Source of the DNA: Cerasicoccus arenae
Lineage (GTDB): Bacteria > Verrucomicrobiota > Verrucomicrobiia > Opitutales > Cerasicoccaceae
Direction of reading: 5' to 3'
Assembly (NCBI RefSeq): GCF_014651635.1
Contig: NZ_BMXG01000001.1
Location: 292,517 to 356,516, forward strand
Length of the DNA: 64,000 bases
The position numbers and the translations under genes are program-made. Below, in pieces: positions 1-9,267 of this stretch (positions are counted from its first letter, which is position 1; each line of letters starts with the position of its first letter). The notes under the pieces are model-generated. The model saw nothing but the letters and a program-made list of their open reading frames with translations, searched no databases and was not told where the DNA came from.

Positions 1-328
1 ATCCATTAAATCCACTGGCTCCACTGGCGGATGAAGCACTGCCCGCAATGTCAATATTGGTCGTTGAGTTGTTACCCATACCATCGGTGGCGCTCAAATC
101 GAATGCATAGTCGCCGGTAAGACCAGAAACACCAGAACCATCCGAACCACGTGTGGCTGCACCATTGAATAAGGCTGGAGTAGTATTACTGCCAGTAGAC
201 ACTGCACTGGTGGCATTCGCCACATCGTTAAAGTCATAATTATAAAGCAGACTTTGGGCGCTGAGTCCACTGCCACAAAGACCAGCTGAGAGAATTATTA
301 AATGTCCTTTAATAATATATTTTATCAT
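1..328 (-). CDS. LamG/concanavalin-like exported protein, N-terminal part
   Basis: This open frame starts with an ATG at 328 and runs off the left edge, so only about 109 N-terminal residues are visible. The first ~25 residues form a signal peptide ending in GSGLSAQ, followed by LLYNYDFNDVANATSA and a stretch rich in Gly, Ser and Thr. The same layout (signal peptide, then LLYEFTFND) begins the 279-aa LamG-like protein at 5785-6624, so I read this as a second member of that secreted jelly-roll family. Such domains usually bind glycans or protein partners outside the cell. It begins 5 bp after the stop of the beta-helix protein upstream, which suggests one operon under the operator at 2404. A C-terminal sorting signal, if any, lies outside the window. 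Confidence 0.6.
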   Translation of the reverse strand, partial: MIKYIIKGHLIILSAGLCGSGLSAQSLLYNYDFNDVANATSAVSTGSNTTPALFNGAATRGSDGSGVSGLTGDYAFDLSATDGMGNNSTTNIDIAGSASSASGASGFNG

Positions 329-333
329 ATCAA

Positions 334-2229
334 TTACTTTTGTTTTGTATATTTTTGGGTTCCGAGGTAAATTGAATCACGGGCTTGTGGTCCGTAATGT
401 ACCGCTTTCAGCATCGCTCCTGAAATCTCGTGCAGGGGCACGCAGTCAGGAATCGCTTTGCTAAAGCTATTAGTATGGGAATTATTATCTTGGTGCCAGC
501 CAGCTTCGCTTGATGCCAAACCCTGAAACACTTCAGCAATGCCAGCAGGCGATCCTCGACGAGCAGTAAGCATTGAAAAATCGGCACCATGCACTATCGA
601 CTCCGCTTGAGCGTCGCCTTGGACAAACGATACAGCATTGCCATAATAAACGATGCCCTCTGGCCCACTCGGGAGGCGGCTCTGAGCGAACTCCCACGTC
701 ATGATGATATTGTTTATGAAGTAGAAATTCTCAAACTTTCTACCTGCTGGGTTCAGCGAGGTAAACATGCGCTTGTATGGCGAAATCAACGTGTTATTCA
801 CGACCCAGAAGCCACCCGGAGCCGGCGTCCGATCACGGGGAACGTCAGCCATCTTGCCAGAATCCCAAAAGCGATCATGCTTTATACCGATTTTAAAGAC
901 CCCCCCCCGGCTGTAGCCCAGTTTCCATAATTCGATATCTGCTGCGGTCTGTTCAAAAATATTGTCGTAAATATAGATTGGCCCCGGCAAAGGCGCTCCA
1001 TTGAGAGGCTGCCAGGTGAATGGCTCAAACACATCGATCACCAGATTACCGCGAATGGTTAATGCTTTAGCGTGTTCTTCGGTTTCAAAGGCATTGTCAC
1101 ATATTCGTTCGATCCGATTATTCTCAATGATGGAATCATTACTATTGGAAACGGAACCGCTCGAAAATGCCTCGAAAGCCTCGAAAATCCAGTTTGCCCT
1201 CACAGTCCATTCACGCCCAATACGGCGAATAAGCCCAGTTTCATAACTATATGGTGCCTGTAGCCCACCAGTAACTGGTAGGAAGCCAGCTTTCCGCTGC
1301 CAATGGATCGGCATACGCATGTTAACGCTGGTGGTCGACTTCGCGTACTCGGCCCGAATAACCTCTTCGATATCCGTGTAGGCTGGGAACTGTGTGTAAA
1401 AACAATTTTCCACCACTACCCGAGCAGTATCCCCATCTTCCCGCCCAGCCACACCATACCGACAGCCAAAGAACCAACTGTTCCGGACAGTGAGGTCGTC
1501 GGGATTGGAAAAGACACCCGCCATGCCAGGTGTCTCAAAAGTGAATCCATCGATAACGACATGTGCTTCACCGGAAAAATTTAACGCGATGAGAAAGTTA
1601 TCCGTGCGATTGGGCGTAGCCCCCCAACGGCCACCGGCAGTGCGGGGGCCAACCGCCATGACTGCCTGGTTAGGATCCGTCACGCCATATTTTCCGTCTG
1701 CACGCAAGCGGACGTAGAGCGACTTGGTGTCTGCATCCCAAGCAAATCCATGCGAATTGCCAGGGTATTCATCTGCCAACCGACGAAAAGCGATGAGGTC
1801 ATCCAGTTGCTCATATGGAAGGAGGTCCACTCGATCCGCCAAAACTCGAACCGGTCGATACTCAAATGGGATGCGATATAGTCCTCTTGTTTGGTCCACT
1901 AATTCCCATTCCAGATCACCGCTTCGTACGGAAGGCACCGCACCTGAAAGCACTGTTTGATAGCAACCTCCGTCTAGCGCAATGATCTCCAGCGGCTCAT
2001 CCGAGGTTCCACCCCGCATGAGAAGAACATTCTCATGATAAACACCAGGACTAACGAGAATTTGATCGCCCGGTTGGGCTACGTTCACTGCTGCTTGAAT
2101 AGTCTTAAGGGGCGTTTCCTGCAATTTCCCACTAGAAGAATCGTCCCCAGTTTTCACGTCGACAAACAACGTGACTGCCTCAAGCAAGCCGCTCCATAGT
2201 AACATCAACGTAATTAGAGTTTGCCGCAT
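334..2229 (-). CDS. Secreted right-handed parallel beta-helix protein (polysaccharide-lyase-like)
   Basis: This 631-aa protein has an N-terminal signal peptide (MRQTLITLMLLWSGLLEA). A DUF1565-like beta-helix entry follows at residues ~23-70, with TPLKTIQAAVNVAQPGDQIL and PGVYHENV. The rest is made of short strand repeats rich in Asn (RGNLVIDV, VNNTLISP, INNIIMT), as in pectate- or alginate-lyase-like and glycan-binding beta-helix proteins. I cannot name catalytic residues, so substrate and enzymatic activity are open. It is the first gene of a minus-strand unit that continues into the LamG-like protein, and it is divergent from the oxidoreductase at 2743. Three palindromic sites in the shared intergenic region suggest control by the LacI-family protein at 4034-5101. 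A run of nine C lies within the gene near 900-908; the frame is intact across it. Confidence 0.8.
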   Translation of the reverse strand: MRQTLITLMLLWSGLLEAVTLFVDVKTGDDSSSGKLQETPLKTIQAAVNVAQPGDQILVSPGVYHENVLLMRGGTSDEPLEIIALDGGCYQTVLSGAVPSVRSGDLEWELVDQTRGLYRIPFEYRPVRVLADRVDLLPYEQLDDLIAFRRLADEYPGNSHGFAWDADTKSLYVRLRADGKYGVTDPNQAVMAVGPRTAGGRWGATPNRTDNFLIALNFSGEAHVVIDGFTFETPGMAGVFSNPDDLTVRNSWFFGCRYGVAGREDGDTARVVVENCFYTQFPAYTDIEEVIRAEYAKSTTSVNMRMPIHWQRKAGFLPVTGGLQAPYSYETGLIRRIGREWTVRANWIFEAFEAFSSGSVSNSNDSIIENNRIERICDNAFETEEHAKALTIRGNLVIDVFEPFTWQPLNGAPLPGPIYIYDNIFEQTAADIELWKLGYSRGGVFKIGIKHDRFWDSGKMADVPRDRTPAPGGFWVVNNTLISPYKRMFTSLNPAGRKFENFYFINNIIMTWEFAQSRLPSGPEGIVYYGNAVSFVQGDAQAESIVHGADFSMLTARRGSPAGIAEVFQGLASSEAGWHQDNNSHTNSFSKAIPDCVPLHEISGAMLKAVHYGPQARDSIYLGTQKYTKQK

Positions 2230-2403
2230 CAGAAGTTTATAATACTGCGCTCAGCAATTCGTATTGCATACACATTCACATTTCGATGCGACAATGCCTT
2301 AGCGTGGCGTCGAGGGGGGGATACTAATATATAAATGCTAGGCGTATGGGGCAGCATGAGAATTAGCATGTTCGGTGGTAGTAAGATAGCAACAAACGCG
2401 TAA

Positions 2404-2417
2404 TTTAACTCGTTAAA
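2404..2417. promoter_or_regulatory. Candidate LacI-family operator O1
   Basis: TTTAACTCGTTAAA is two 6-bp perfect half-sites (TTTAAC/GTTAAA) around a 2-bp centre. It lies ~175 bp upstream of the beta-helix gene start at 2229. The identical 14-mer recurs at 14583, upstream of the prepilin-like gene. The only LacI-family gene in the window (4034-5101) is the obvious candidate binder; this is inferred. Confidence 0.6.
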
Positions 2418-2551
2418 CCCAAGACGAAATCGGGAAATCATAAAAAACCACCTCGAAAACGCTCACATGAAAACTGGCCGTTAATCGAAGTCACCTTAAC
2501 TTCATCCCTAGTGTCAGATTAACACGTAGAGCCATCGGCGCTACTATTATA

Positions 2552-2565
2552 TTTAACTCGTTCAA
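2552..2565. promoter_or_regulatory. Candidate LacI-family operator O2
   Basis: TTTAACTCGTTCAA differs from O1 by one base in the right half-site. It is placed between the divergent promoters of the beta-helix and oxidoreductase genes. Confidence 0.5.
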
Positions 2566-2610
2566 ATCGAGCCTTTCCGGGTGCAATTAGTTTTGCATGA
2601 ACACGAATCA

Positions 2611-2624
2611 TTTAGATCGTTAAA
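2611..2624. promoter_or_regulatory. Candidate LacI-family operator O3
   Basis: TTTAGATCGTTAAA keeps the right half-site of O1 and differs at two positions on the left. It lies ~120 bp upstream of the oxidoreductase ATG at 2743. It is the weakest of the four sites by itself, but it is close to the others. Confidence 0.4.
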
Positions 2625-2742
2625 TCCATGGAGAAGCCAGGAGGACATCCTCCTCATTCGTTATCCAGCGCTCGGACCTCAATCACCACAAATCATTAAA
2701 AACTAGCTTCAGTCAAAATAATTTAAATCTACTGAAATACGT

Positions 2743-3981
2743 ATGAACAACCCACCGAAAGCTACCCATCCACCGATTAAAATTCTCCTAATTGGTATTG
2801 GTGGTTATGGAAATCGCTACGTTGAAGAGATTCAGGAGCTTGAAGCTTTGGGTGAGGCATGCCTATCTGCGATCGTTGAACCTTCCCTTCAAGCTGCGCC
2901 TAGTTGGCCTGTGCTTGAGCAGCGCGGCATACCCACCTTCGCATCACTGGACGAATTCATCCAGAATCCAGTCAAAGTCGATCTTGCCATAGTCGTATCA
3001 CCCATTTCCTACCACGCCGATCAAACATGCACCTTACTTGACGCCAACATTCACGTACTATGCGAGAAGCCAATCGCTGCTACGGTAAGCGATGCCCTTC
3101 GCATGCAGGAGACCAGAGATCGTAGTGGCTGCATTCTTGAAATTGGCTATCAATGGTCATTTAGCGATACCATCCAAAATCTGAAGAAGGACATACTTTC
3201 CGGAGACCTTGGAACAGCAGAAAAGCTGCTTACACGAGTTTGTTGGCCTAGAGGCAGTCGCTACTTTGGGCGTAATAACTGGGCAGGCAAGAATTACAAC
3301 TTACAGGGGGAGCCTGTCTACGATAGTCCGGTTAACAACGCCACCGCACATTACCTCCACAACATGCTCTTCGTACTTGGCTCCGAGCAAAATCTATCAG
3401 CAACGCCTTTCGCGGTCACAGCGGAGTGCTATCGTGCAAACCAAATCGAAAACTATGACACAGCCTGCTGCCGATTCGAGACACAGGAAGGTACAGACGT
3501 TTACTTTTACACCACACATGCATGCGAAAACGCAGATGGCCCATGCTTCATGTATCTCTTTGAGAATGCCAAAGTGGAATACCGTTCCGGCGGAAACATC
3601 ATTGCCACTTTCAAAAACGGCGTCACTAGAGACTACGGCAACCCCGACCACAACAGCTTGCAAAAAATCAACCACTGCATCCGAAGAATCCAAAATCCAG
3701 CATTGCTTCCATGCTGCAGTGTTGAGCCTTCTATAGCACATACCAAATGCGTTCAGGCGCTACAAAACATACAGGTAGAAAACATCGACCCGTTGTACAT
3801 TCGAAAAAAACGAAATAGCCCCGTAGACACGTTGACCTATGTCACTGATATGGAATTACTCATAAAGCGAGCATTTGAAGCCCACGAACTCTTTAGTGAA
3901 CAACAAGTTGAATGGGCTAAACCAGCTCAGCGCATAGACATCTCAGTAACCGATGCAACGATGGGCACATCTATTCTCTAG
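2743..3981 (+). CDS. Gfo/Idh/MocA-family oxidoreductase
   Basis: This 412-aa cytoplasmic protein is a predicted NAD(P)-dependent sugar or sugar-derivative dehydrogenase. The N-terminal Rossmann fold starts at residues ~12-25 with KILLIGIGGYGNRY. The family EKP motif appears at about residue 108 (HVLCEKPIAATVSDAL), followed by the alpha/beta substrate domain with YQWSFSDTIQ. Members act on inositols, glucose derivatives, amino-sugars or uronic acids; the exact substrate cannot be read from sequence. There is no signal peptide. It is transcribed away from the beta-helix gene and shares the operator region 2404-2624. It is convergent with the LacI-type regulator downstream. The context argues for catabolism of a monosaccharide released from the polysaccharide attacked by the neighbouring exported proteins. 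Confidence 0.85.
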   Translation: MNNPPKATHPPIKILLIGIGGYGNRYVEEIQELEALGEACLSAIVEPSLQAAPSWPVLEQRGIPTFASLDEFIQNPVKVDLAIVVSPISYHADQTCTLLDANIHVLCEKPIAATVSDALRMQETRDRSGCILEIGYQWSFSDTIQNLKKDILSGDLGTAEKLLTRVCWPRGSRYFGRNNWAGKNYNLQGEPVYDSPVNNATAHYLHNMLFVLGSEQNLSATPFAVTAECYRANQIENYDTACCRFETQEGTDVYFYTTHACENADGPCFMYLFENAKVEYRSGGNIIATFKNGVTRDYGNPDHNSLQKINHCIRRIQNPALLPCCSVEPSIAHTKCVQALQNIQVENIDPLYIRKKRNSPVDTLTYVTDMELLIKRAFEAHELFSEQQVEWAKPAQRIDISVTDATMGTSIL

Positions 3982-4033
3982 TTGTTCCATTATTCGATAA
4001 CAATATGGGCAATCGGCTCAGAGGACGCGATGG

Positions 4034-5101
4034 CTATATCTGTCCAGCTTCAACACCCATACTGGCTTTAATCGTTGTGCCGGGGCGAAAATCACTATTG
4101 AGCATCAATATTCGAGGTTTCTCATCCACGTAGAGAATGTTGTCCTCAACCAAACTCGCCAGCATTTCTACTGCAGCACCGCCTAGAGCGAATGTGTTTT
4201 GGCACATTCCACTCATCGTGCCATCACTGTGGCAGTCAAGGTGGAAAAAGCCCAACTCATCGGGTATGGAGACACCCAGTTCATTGACCCAGTTCCAAAC
4301 CTCCCAATTGACACCCACAATGACCTCCGGCTTTTCTCGCTGATACCACTGCTCAAAGGCCGCTTGGGTCCAAACCTGTGAATCAAAAACACTGTATTTA
4401 AGTTGAGGAAAACGGCTGCGGGAAACATGTAGTCCCGCAACCCACATATAATTCACCTGTCGTATCTCATTTTCACTAAATACAAAACCAATATGTTTGT
4501 ATCCGAGCCGACATAACCGCTCTACGCCCTCTTGAACGGTTTGAATATGATGATTGCTCACCCTCGGTACCTTTGAGTCCGCTAGGGAATAACCAAACGT
4601 CACTGCAGTGAATGAACTTAAGTCCAATGGAAACACCCGATTCCGGTAAGGAAGCGGAGCAATCAATATACCGGGAATACCCCTAGCCTTTAAGATTTCG
4701 GCAAATCGAGCTGGACGGCTTTGATGCTCTCCCAACCAGAAATGTTCAACTTTATAGCCCAATGCTCGCCCCCTTTCAACAGCACCACGAAAATACTCCG
4801 GATAAGTATGCAGACCCTGCCAGTAATCTGGAGTGGAATGATTGGTAACGAACGCAAGCGTCGCCCGGTAGGTGCCAGTATACCCCTTGCGCACTCCAGA
4901 CATAAGGGCACGCACCATTGGATTAGGCTTATAGCCCAGTTCAGCGGCTAGATGTTGGATTTTTTCTCGAGTCGCGTTAGCGACTTTTGGCGAATTGCGC
5001 AGCGCCATCGACACCAATGCACGTGTAACCCCGGCGCGATCAGCAATTACCTGCATCGTGACGGGTTTATCAGATGAAGATAAGCTCGGATCAGAAGACA
5101 A
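4034..5101 (-). CDS. LacI-family transcriptional regulator
   Basis: This 355-aa DNA-binding sugar-responsive regulator has an N-terminal LacI helix-turn-helix at residues ~15-60. VIADRAGVTRALVSMALRN is the recognition unit and AAELGYKPNP the hinge-side motif. A periplasmic-binding-protein-like effector domain follows to the end. The start is a TTG preceded by GGAG at a 9-nt spacing; the next ATG (5056) would cut into the first helix. It is the only LacI-type gene in the window, between the two carbohydrate gene groups, and four 14-bp palindromes occur upstream of those groups. Inference: it represses (or activates) the beta-helix/LamG unit, the oxidoreductase and the prepilin-like unit in response to a sugar. 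No such palindrome precedes its own gene, so autoregulation is not indicated. Confidence 0.9.
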   Translation of the reverse strand: MSSDPSLSSSDKPVTMQVIADRAGVTRALVSMALRNSPKVANATREKIQHLAAELGYKPNPMVRALMSGVRKGYTGTYRATLAFVTNHSTPDYWQGLHTYPEYFRGAVERGRALGYKVEHFWLGEHQSRPARFAEILKARGIPGILIAPLPYRNRVFPLDLSSFTAVTFGYSLADSKVPRVSNHHIQTVQEGVERLCRLGYKHIGFVFSENEIRQVNYMWVAGLHVSRSRFPQLKYSVFDSQVWTQAAFEQWYQREKPEVIVGVNWEVWNWVNELGVSIPDELGFFHLDCHSDGTMSGMCQNTFALGGAAVEMLASLVEDNILYVDEKPRILMLNSDFRPGTTIKASMGVEAGQI

Positions 5102-5784
5102 TGGCTAGGTCTCCGATTAAAAGGGGTTCTATGCAATTAGAAAGAGAATATGGCATCAGAGAATCCATGCGTGGCCGAAGTGCTTATAAGCCTCAACACG
5201 TTTCTATTTAAATAGCAGTCGTAAAAATGAGCAAGCATTGAAGCCTTTTTGCTATTTCTCTGCAATGAGTTGAATAGGCTCATTCTCTGACGCGTATGAA
5301 AAGCTGCCCACACCCAGCCAATCCAAAAGACGATCAGATTCCAGAAATATCTAGACTGACTTTCGTCTAGGCACGGATTAAGCCATAGACCGCTGGGGTG
5401 GTTCCGGAGCGATCTCAATCGCCTCACTGTTTCCGTTCGCAAAGCTACGATGATAAGGCCACGGAAAATTTGGAACCGTGTGTGCTTTCTGCTTGATTTC
5501 AACCCCTGTGTTCGGGAGACATGCTACGAACTCTATTTGCGATTTCTCATTGTACCCGATGGCAATGCTGTGGAGGCAAAAACTTTAGATTCTGTTCGAG
5601 ATTATCGACCACGAGATTTCCCATCTGCGCCAGTTTTCAGAAATATTTCCGCCACAATGAGCCTGCACGAGCGTCCTGGGCGTAACGCGGGCACGATACT
5701 ACCCCCTCTTCGATGTCGCCTTAATCATTTGGTGATGATAGATTGAAGACTTAATAGCATTAAAGACTCCCTTTAGTTCGCCGC
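5102..5784. other. 683-bp region without a recognisable gene
   Basis: Two overlapping frames (5137-5502 minus, 98 codons at 5450-5746 plus) have no recognisable domain or ribosome site, and their composition looks non-coding. No operator-like palindrome, tRNA or clear hairpin was found. It may contain the promoter of the LacI-type gene and decayed sequence. Confidence 0.4.
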
Positions 5785-6624
5785 TCATCTCAACGTTCGG
5801 TTCTTCAAGTCATTGGCCATAACTGACTGTACCTCCTTCATATTCAACGCAGCCGAACTGTCATCGGAGGAGCCCCAAACGCGAATGTTATCGAGATAAC
5901 CTTCGAAGGGCCGCTGGTTGTCATGATACGAGGAGTTGCCTATCGAGAAGCGTTGCCCTTCGCCCGAGACCACTTTTCCCTTGGCGAATATGGCTACCGC
6001 CATCGACTCAACTCTTAAGGTCTCACTACCCACATAGATATTGGCTTCGCCGGAGGATCCATCATAGGTGACGGCAAAAAACACCCATTCGCCCTTAATA
6101 CCGTGATCAAGGTTGGTAGAGACCCTTTCCGGGTCACTACTCATGTCATTGATCCGGGTGCTAAACTCGATACGCTGTGTAGAAGCGCCTTCCATCTCAC
6201 TAAAAAACAGTGCTGTTTTGCCTATCTCGATGATGCGGGAGTAACTCCCGGGCCCAGTGCTTTTAAACCAACCGCTGAGCGTGAAGAACTTCAGGTCGTT
6301 AACTGGATTCGATGCGTCTCGCGCCTGCGCCATACAGCCGAGACTCGGGCTATTGGTATTATCGTAGGCAAGGTCATCGGACTTTCCCGATACGCCACTG
6401 CCACGAGCCCCATAAAGGTCGGTCGCGATGCGTTCATCACTATTCGCGTTGACAAACGAAGTAAAATTCAGCGTTAAGCTTTCATCACCAGACGATTGGG
6501 TCAGCTCATTCTGAGAATTATCGTTGAAAGTAAACTCATAGAGCAAGGTCTCTGCCGCCAAGGCACCGCTTGTCAGCAAAATCACATTGGCGAGTGAGAC
6601 GAATTGGGATATTTTATTTTTCAT
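5785..6624 (-). CDS. Exported LamG/concanavalin-like protein
   Basis: This 279-aa protein has a signal peptide (residues 1-23, ending ALAA). A jelly-roll domain of the LamG/laminin-G-3 type fills residues ~90-265: FFTLSGWFKSTG, a GEWVFFAVTYDGSSGEANIYV strand pair and FEGYLDNIRVWG are its standard landmarks. Such domains bind carbohydrates or mediate adhesion; there is no sign of a catalytic site. Its ATG overlaps the stop of the 844-aa beta-helix gene by 4 bp (ATGA), so the two are translationally coupled and probably act on the same glycan. The protein ends without a PEP-CTERM or LPXTG-like tail. It is the last gene of the minus-strand unit that may begin at 14463. Confidence 0.8.
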   Translation of the reverse strand: MKNKISQFVSLANVILLTSGALAAETLLYEFTFNDNSQNELTQSSGDESLTLNFTSFVNANSDERIATDLYGARGSGVSGKSDDLAYDNTNSPSLGCMAQARDASNPVNDLKFFTLSGWFKSTGPGSYSRIIEIGKTALFFSEMEGASTQRIEFSTRINDMSSDPERVSTNLDHGIKGEWVFFAVTYDGSSGEANIYVGSETLRVESMAVAIFAKGKVVSGEGQRFSIGNSSYHDNQRPFEGYLDNIRVWGSSDDSSAALNMKEVQSVMANDLKNRTLR

Positions 6625-9155
6625 TGAATCGAGGTGTTGATGGGTTCAAAGGAGACCGGTGTGCGCAATGCATGCGTACGTTGCCATTCAAAGATAGACT
6701 TCACTACTGGATCAGGGCGTGGTGCGCCTATGCCGCCTTCCTGTGGCATAGGAAAAATCTGATTGTCTGCGAGCAGGAAAAACTCTCCGACCCCCTGTCT
6801 AAACTCCGCAACAGTAGACACTGGTCCGTAGATACGATTGTCGAATATCTCAAGGCCTGTACAGTTGGCGGCTCCGATCAGAATAGCAGCACCGCGACAG
6901 TTCGGAAGGACAAATACATTATGCGAGATAATGTGATCAAAGCTCTTTTCTTTAGCATACACGCCACGTTCTTCTTCAACAAGAAAGCGGTTATAAACAA
7001 TGATCCACGCCTCGTTTCCTCCGAGCATCGTGATGCCCGATTTGGGCGCGATTACATCATTATAGTAAACAACATTCCTTGGTCCTTGCGGTCCGTGAGC
7101 CGTGCTACTGGGACCCGAAGCGAAGAAGCCGTGGCCATAAGTCCCCTGCCCTAAATCCTTTACGCTCTGTTCTATTCTATTGTTTTCGTAAAGATTCTCA
7201 TGCGTCCAACCCGCATGCCATTGGCCATCGCTGCCCATAAATCGGCTGTCCCGAATGACATTACCCGCAGAGCCCCACTGCAAGTTTGGTGCATGACGCA
7301 TCCCCCAGGTCGCGATGTTCTCAACAAGACAATCATATGAGCGCTCCAATCCCACATAGCCCGTGCCACCACCGCCTTTAAACAGCGCCCCACGCACCTC
7401 CACATCTCGTAACTCGCAGAATTTTGATCGAGTTAGGTAAAGCGGATTACGGCCCGAGTTGATAATATTAACGTCACTAACCCAACTGTTCCAAACGTAG
7501 CAAAAGGTAACCCCGTCTGTCCATAAATCCTCAATCGGATACCAGAGCGTTTCCGGTATGCGTGGACCAACCAACTCTTGTGTGAACACCTTCTGCTCAA
7601 TCGTCAGATTTTCAACTCCGGAGTATTCGATTACGCGAATCGGCTGAACGAAGGAAGCATCCTCAAAAGGAAAATCAATGCGTAGCGGTTGCTCCACATT
7701 CACAACGTCGCCATCGACAGCAATGACTTTCAATTGATTACTGCGGAAGGTACCCCAAGGACTAACATTGCCGGTCAGTTCATTCCACCGCTTCGTTGTA
7801 GGTGCCTCGATGTAGAGATGGTCGCCGACTTGGACTCCGTGTCCGCTGGCTAACTTAAGTTGCTGGCTTCCGCGAACTGCAGTTTGCGTGAGCAGGATCG
7901 GCTCTCCAATCGGGCCACCACCAAGGATCATGATCGCGGCATGTTGATCCAACCAACGATCACCTGGCTGTTCTTCTTCCGAGACGATGACCGGAAATTT
8001 GCCTCTGTGGGTATCACCATTTGCGTAGCCGATTTCCACTTCTAGCTCATGTCTACCCGGTCCAAGCTTCTCCAAAATGACATCTCCCTTTAAGCGCAGA
8101 AAGAAACGGTTTCCCCAGTGATCTTTGAGTTTTCTCAGCGCCACTTGCTTTCCCTCACTCGTTGCGCTTAGCAGTACCAAGTTTTTTGGATTTGCCTGAA
8201 TTTCAAAAAAACCATTTGGGCCAATGACGTCATCAAGAGACCAAGTTCGACTGCGTATTTCCCCTAAAGGTATATGATCTTGGAAAATCAATCGCGTCTT
8301 CCCTGAACCAGCGCCACGCACAACGACTCGTGAGTTATAAATAACGACAGGTGCACTGAGCAAGAATTCTCCAGACGGCAGTTGAACCACGCCGCCACCG
8401 ACACTTGCTTCCGCCACCGCCTCTCTCAGCAACTCCGCAATGTCCTTACCCTCATAGCCCGCAAAACGCTCTGGCCCGACGGCTACAGGTAGTTGTGGGA
8501 TGCCACCCGAGACACCCGCCTGGCTCCAATCCGGATAAACCAATCCGTCCGGACCAGGTACATCAGCGTTGGTCAGTCGAGGATCATCGGGCGTAAGCTT
8601 ATAGGTGGGCTCCCACGGCGGCACAATATCGGGCTTATATGCTTCGAAACGAATGGAATCGAAATCAGTCGTGCTTATGTCTTTGCTGAAAGAGTGAATC
8701 CACGCTTCGGCCTCAGCCGCGCCTTCAGGGGCGGCTGCAATAACCACGTAATCACGCCAAGTCCGGCGGCTAATAGCGGAGAGGTACTCACTGCCATCGG
8801 ACGACGAAATGCGGTTGCCAGCGCCATCGTAGAAGCGAATGTACGCCGCCGCACCTTTACCAGAGACGTTTCTAGCCAGAAAGCGTAGCCGAAACACCTC
8901 GCCTGGTGACGTCGAGAGACGGGGAGACGCCACCGATGAGCCCTTCTCCAAAGATTCATCAACGACGCGCAAGCCCCAATCGCCATTGTGGGCAGCTTCG
9001 GCATGTACGAAGCTCATAGCTTCGTTTTCTTCGACAATCCAAGCCGACATGCCATCTTCGAAGCCGTCCTCAAATGAAGCACCACCCGCATGTACAGCAC
9101 AATGCCCTGAAACGATTGTAGCAAGGATACGAATAAGTCTTTTAAAATTGCTCAT
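6621..9155 (-). CDS. Large secreted pectate-lyase-like beta-helix protein with N-terminal binding domain
   Basis: This 844-aa protein begins with a signal peptide (to about residue 24). A ~150-aa beta-sandwich follows, with FEDGFEDGMSAW and a carbohydrate-binding-module-like VASPRLSTSPGEVFRLRF. After a linker (GLVYPDWSQAGVSGGIP, ~205-220) comes a right-handed beta-helix of the Pectate_lyase_3 type to about residue 800 (VVRGAGSGKTRLIF, DNRIYGPVS). Proteins of this build cleave or bind acidic polysaccharides outside the cell. I cannot assign a lyase family or active-site residues. The stop codon overlaps the start of the LamG-like gene. The preceding esterase gene ends 112 bp upstream in the same direction, consistent with a polysaccharide operon. 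Confidence 0.8.
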   Translation of the reverse strand: MSNFKRLIRILATIVSGHCAVHAGGASFEDGFEDGMSAWIVEENEAMSFVHAEAAHNGDWGLRVVDESLEKGSSVASPRLSTSPGEVFRLRFLARNVSGKGAAAYIRFYDGAGNRISSSDGSEYLSAISRRTWRDYVVIAAAPEGAAEAEAWIHSFSKDISTTDFDSIRFEAYKPDIVPPWEPTYKLTPDDPRLTNADVPGPDGLVYPDWSQAGVSGGIPQLPVAVGPERFAGYEGKDIAELLREAVAEASVGGGVVQLPSGEFLLSAPVVIYNSRVVVRGAGSGKTRLIFQDHIPLGEIRSRTWSLDDVIGPNGFFEIQANPKNLVLLSATSEGKQVALRKLKDHWGNRFFLRLKGDVILEKLGPGRHELEVEIGYANGDTHRGKFPVIVSEEEQPGDRWLDQHAAIMILGGGPIGEPILLTQTAVRGSQQLKLASGHGVQVGDHLYIEAPTTKRWNELTGNVSPWGTFRSNQLKVIAVDGDVVNVEQPLRIDFPFEDASFVQPIRVIEYSGVENLTIEQKVFTQELVGPRIPETLWYPIEDLWTDGVTFCYVWNSWVSDVNIINSGRNPLYLTRSKFCELRDVEVRGALFKGGGGTGYVGLERSYDCLVENIATWGMRHAPNLQWGSAGNVIRDSRFMGSDGQWHAGWTHENLYENNRIEQSVKDLGQGTYGHGFFASGPSSTAHGPQGPRNVVYYNDVIAPKSGITMLGGNEAWIIVYNRFLVEEERGVYAKEKSFDHIISHNVFVLPNCRGAAILIGAANCTGLEIFDNRIYGPVSTVAEFRQGVGEFFLLADNQIFPMPQEGGIGAPRPDPVVKSIFEWQRTHALRTPVSFEPINTSIQ

Positions 9156-9267
9156 ACCAACTGGAGGGAAAAAATCATCGCTGAGCCATGCTATTTAGGA
9201 GGAACCAACGAAGGTAATACCCGTCGATGGTTGAAGGTGGGCTCGGAATATGGCCTTGCTGATGAAT

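Larger units (their letters stand above)
2230..2742. other. Divergent intergenic control region
   Basis: This 513-bp gap separates the divergent beta-helix gene and the oxidoreductase gene. It holds three related 14-bp palindromes (2404, 2552, 2611) that are annotated separately. A 70-codon minus-strand frame (2229-2441) overlaps the first of them and has no protein-like composition, so I do not call it a gene. Confidence 0.6.

Noticed and set aside
2229-2441. 70-aa minus-strand ORF overlapping operator O1
   Set aside because: No ribosome site, non-protein-like composition, and it overlaps a regulatory palindrome.
5137-5502. 121-aa minus-strand ORF
   Set aside because: No domain or start signal; overlapped by another frame, composition typical of chance ORFs.
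6570-7154. 194-aa plus-strand ORF
   Set aside because: Fully inside the beta-helix and LamG genes on the other strand; a shadow.
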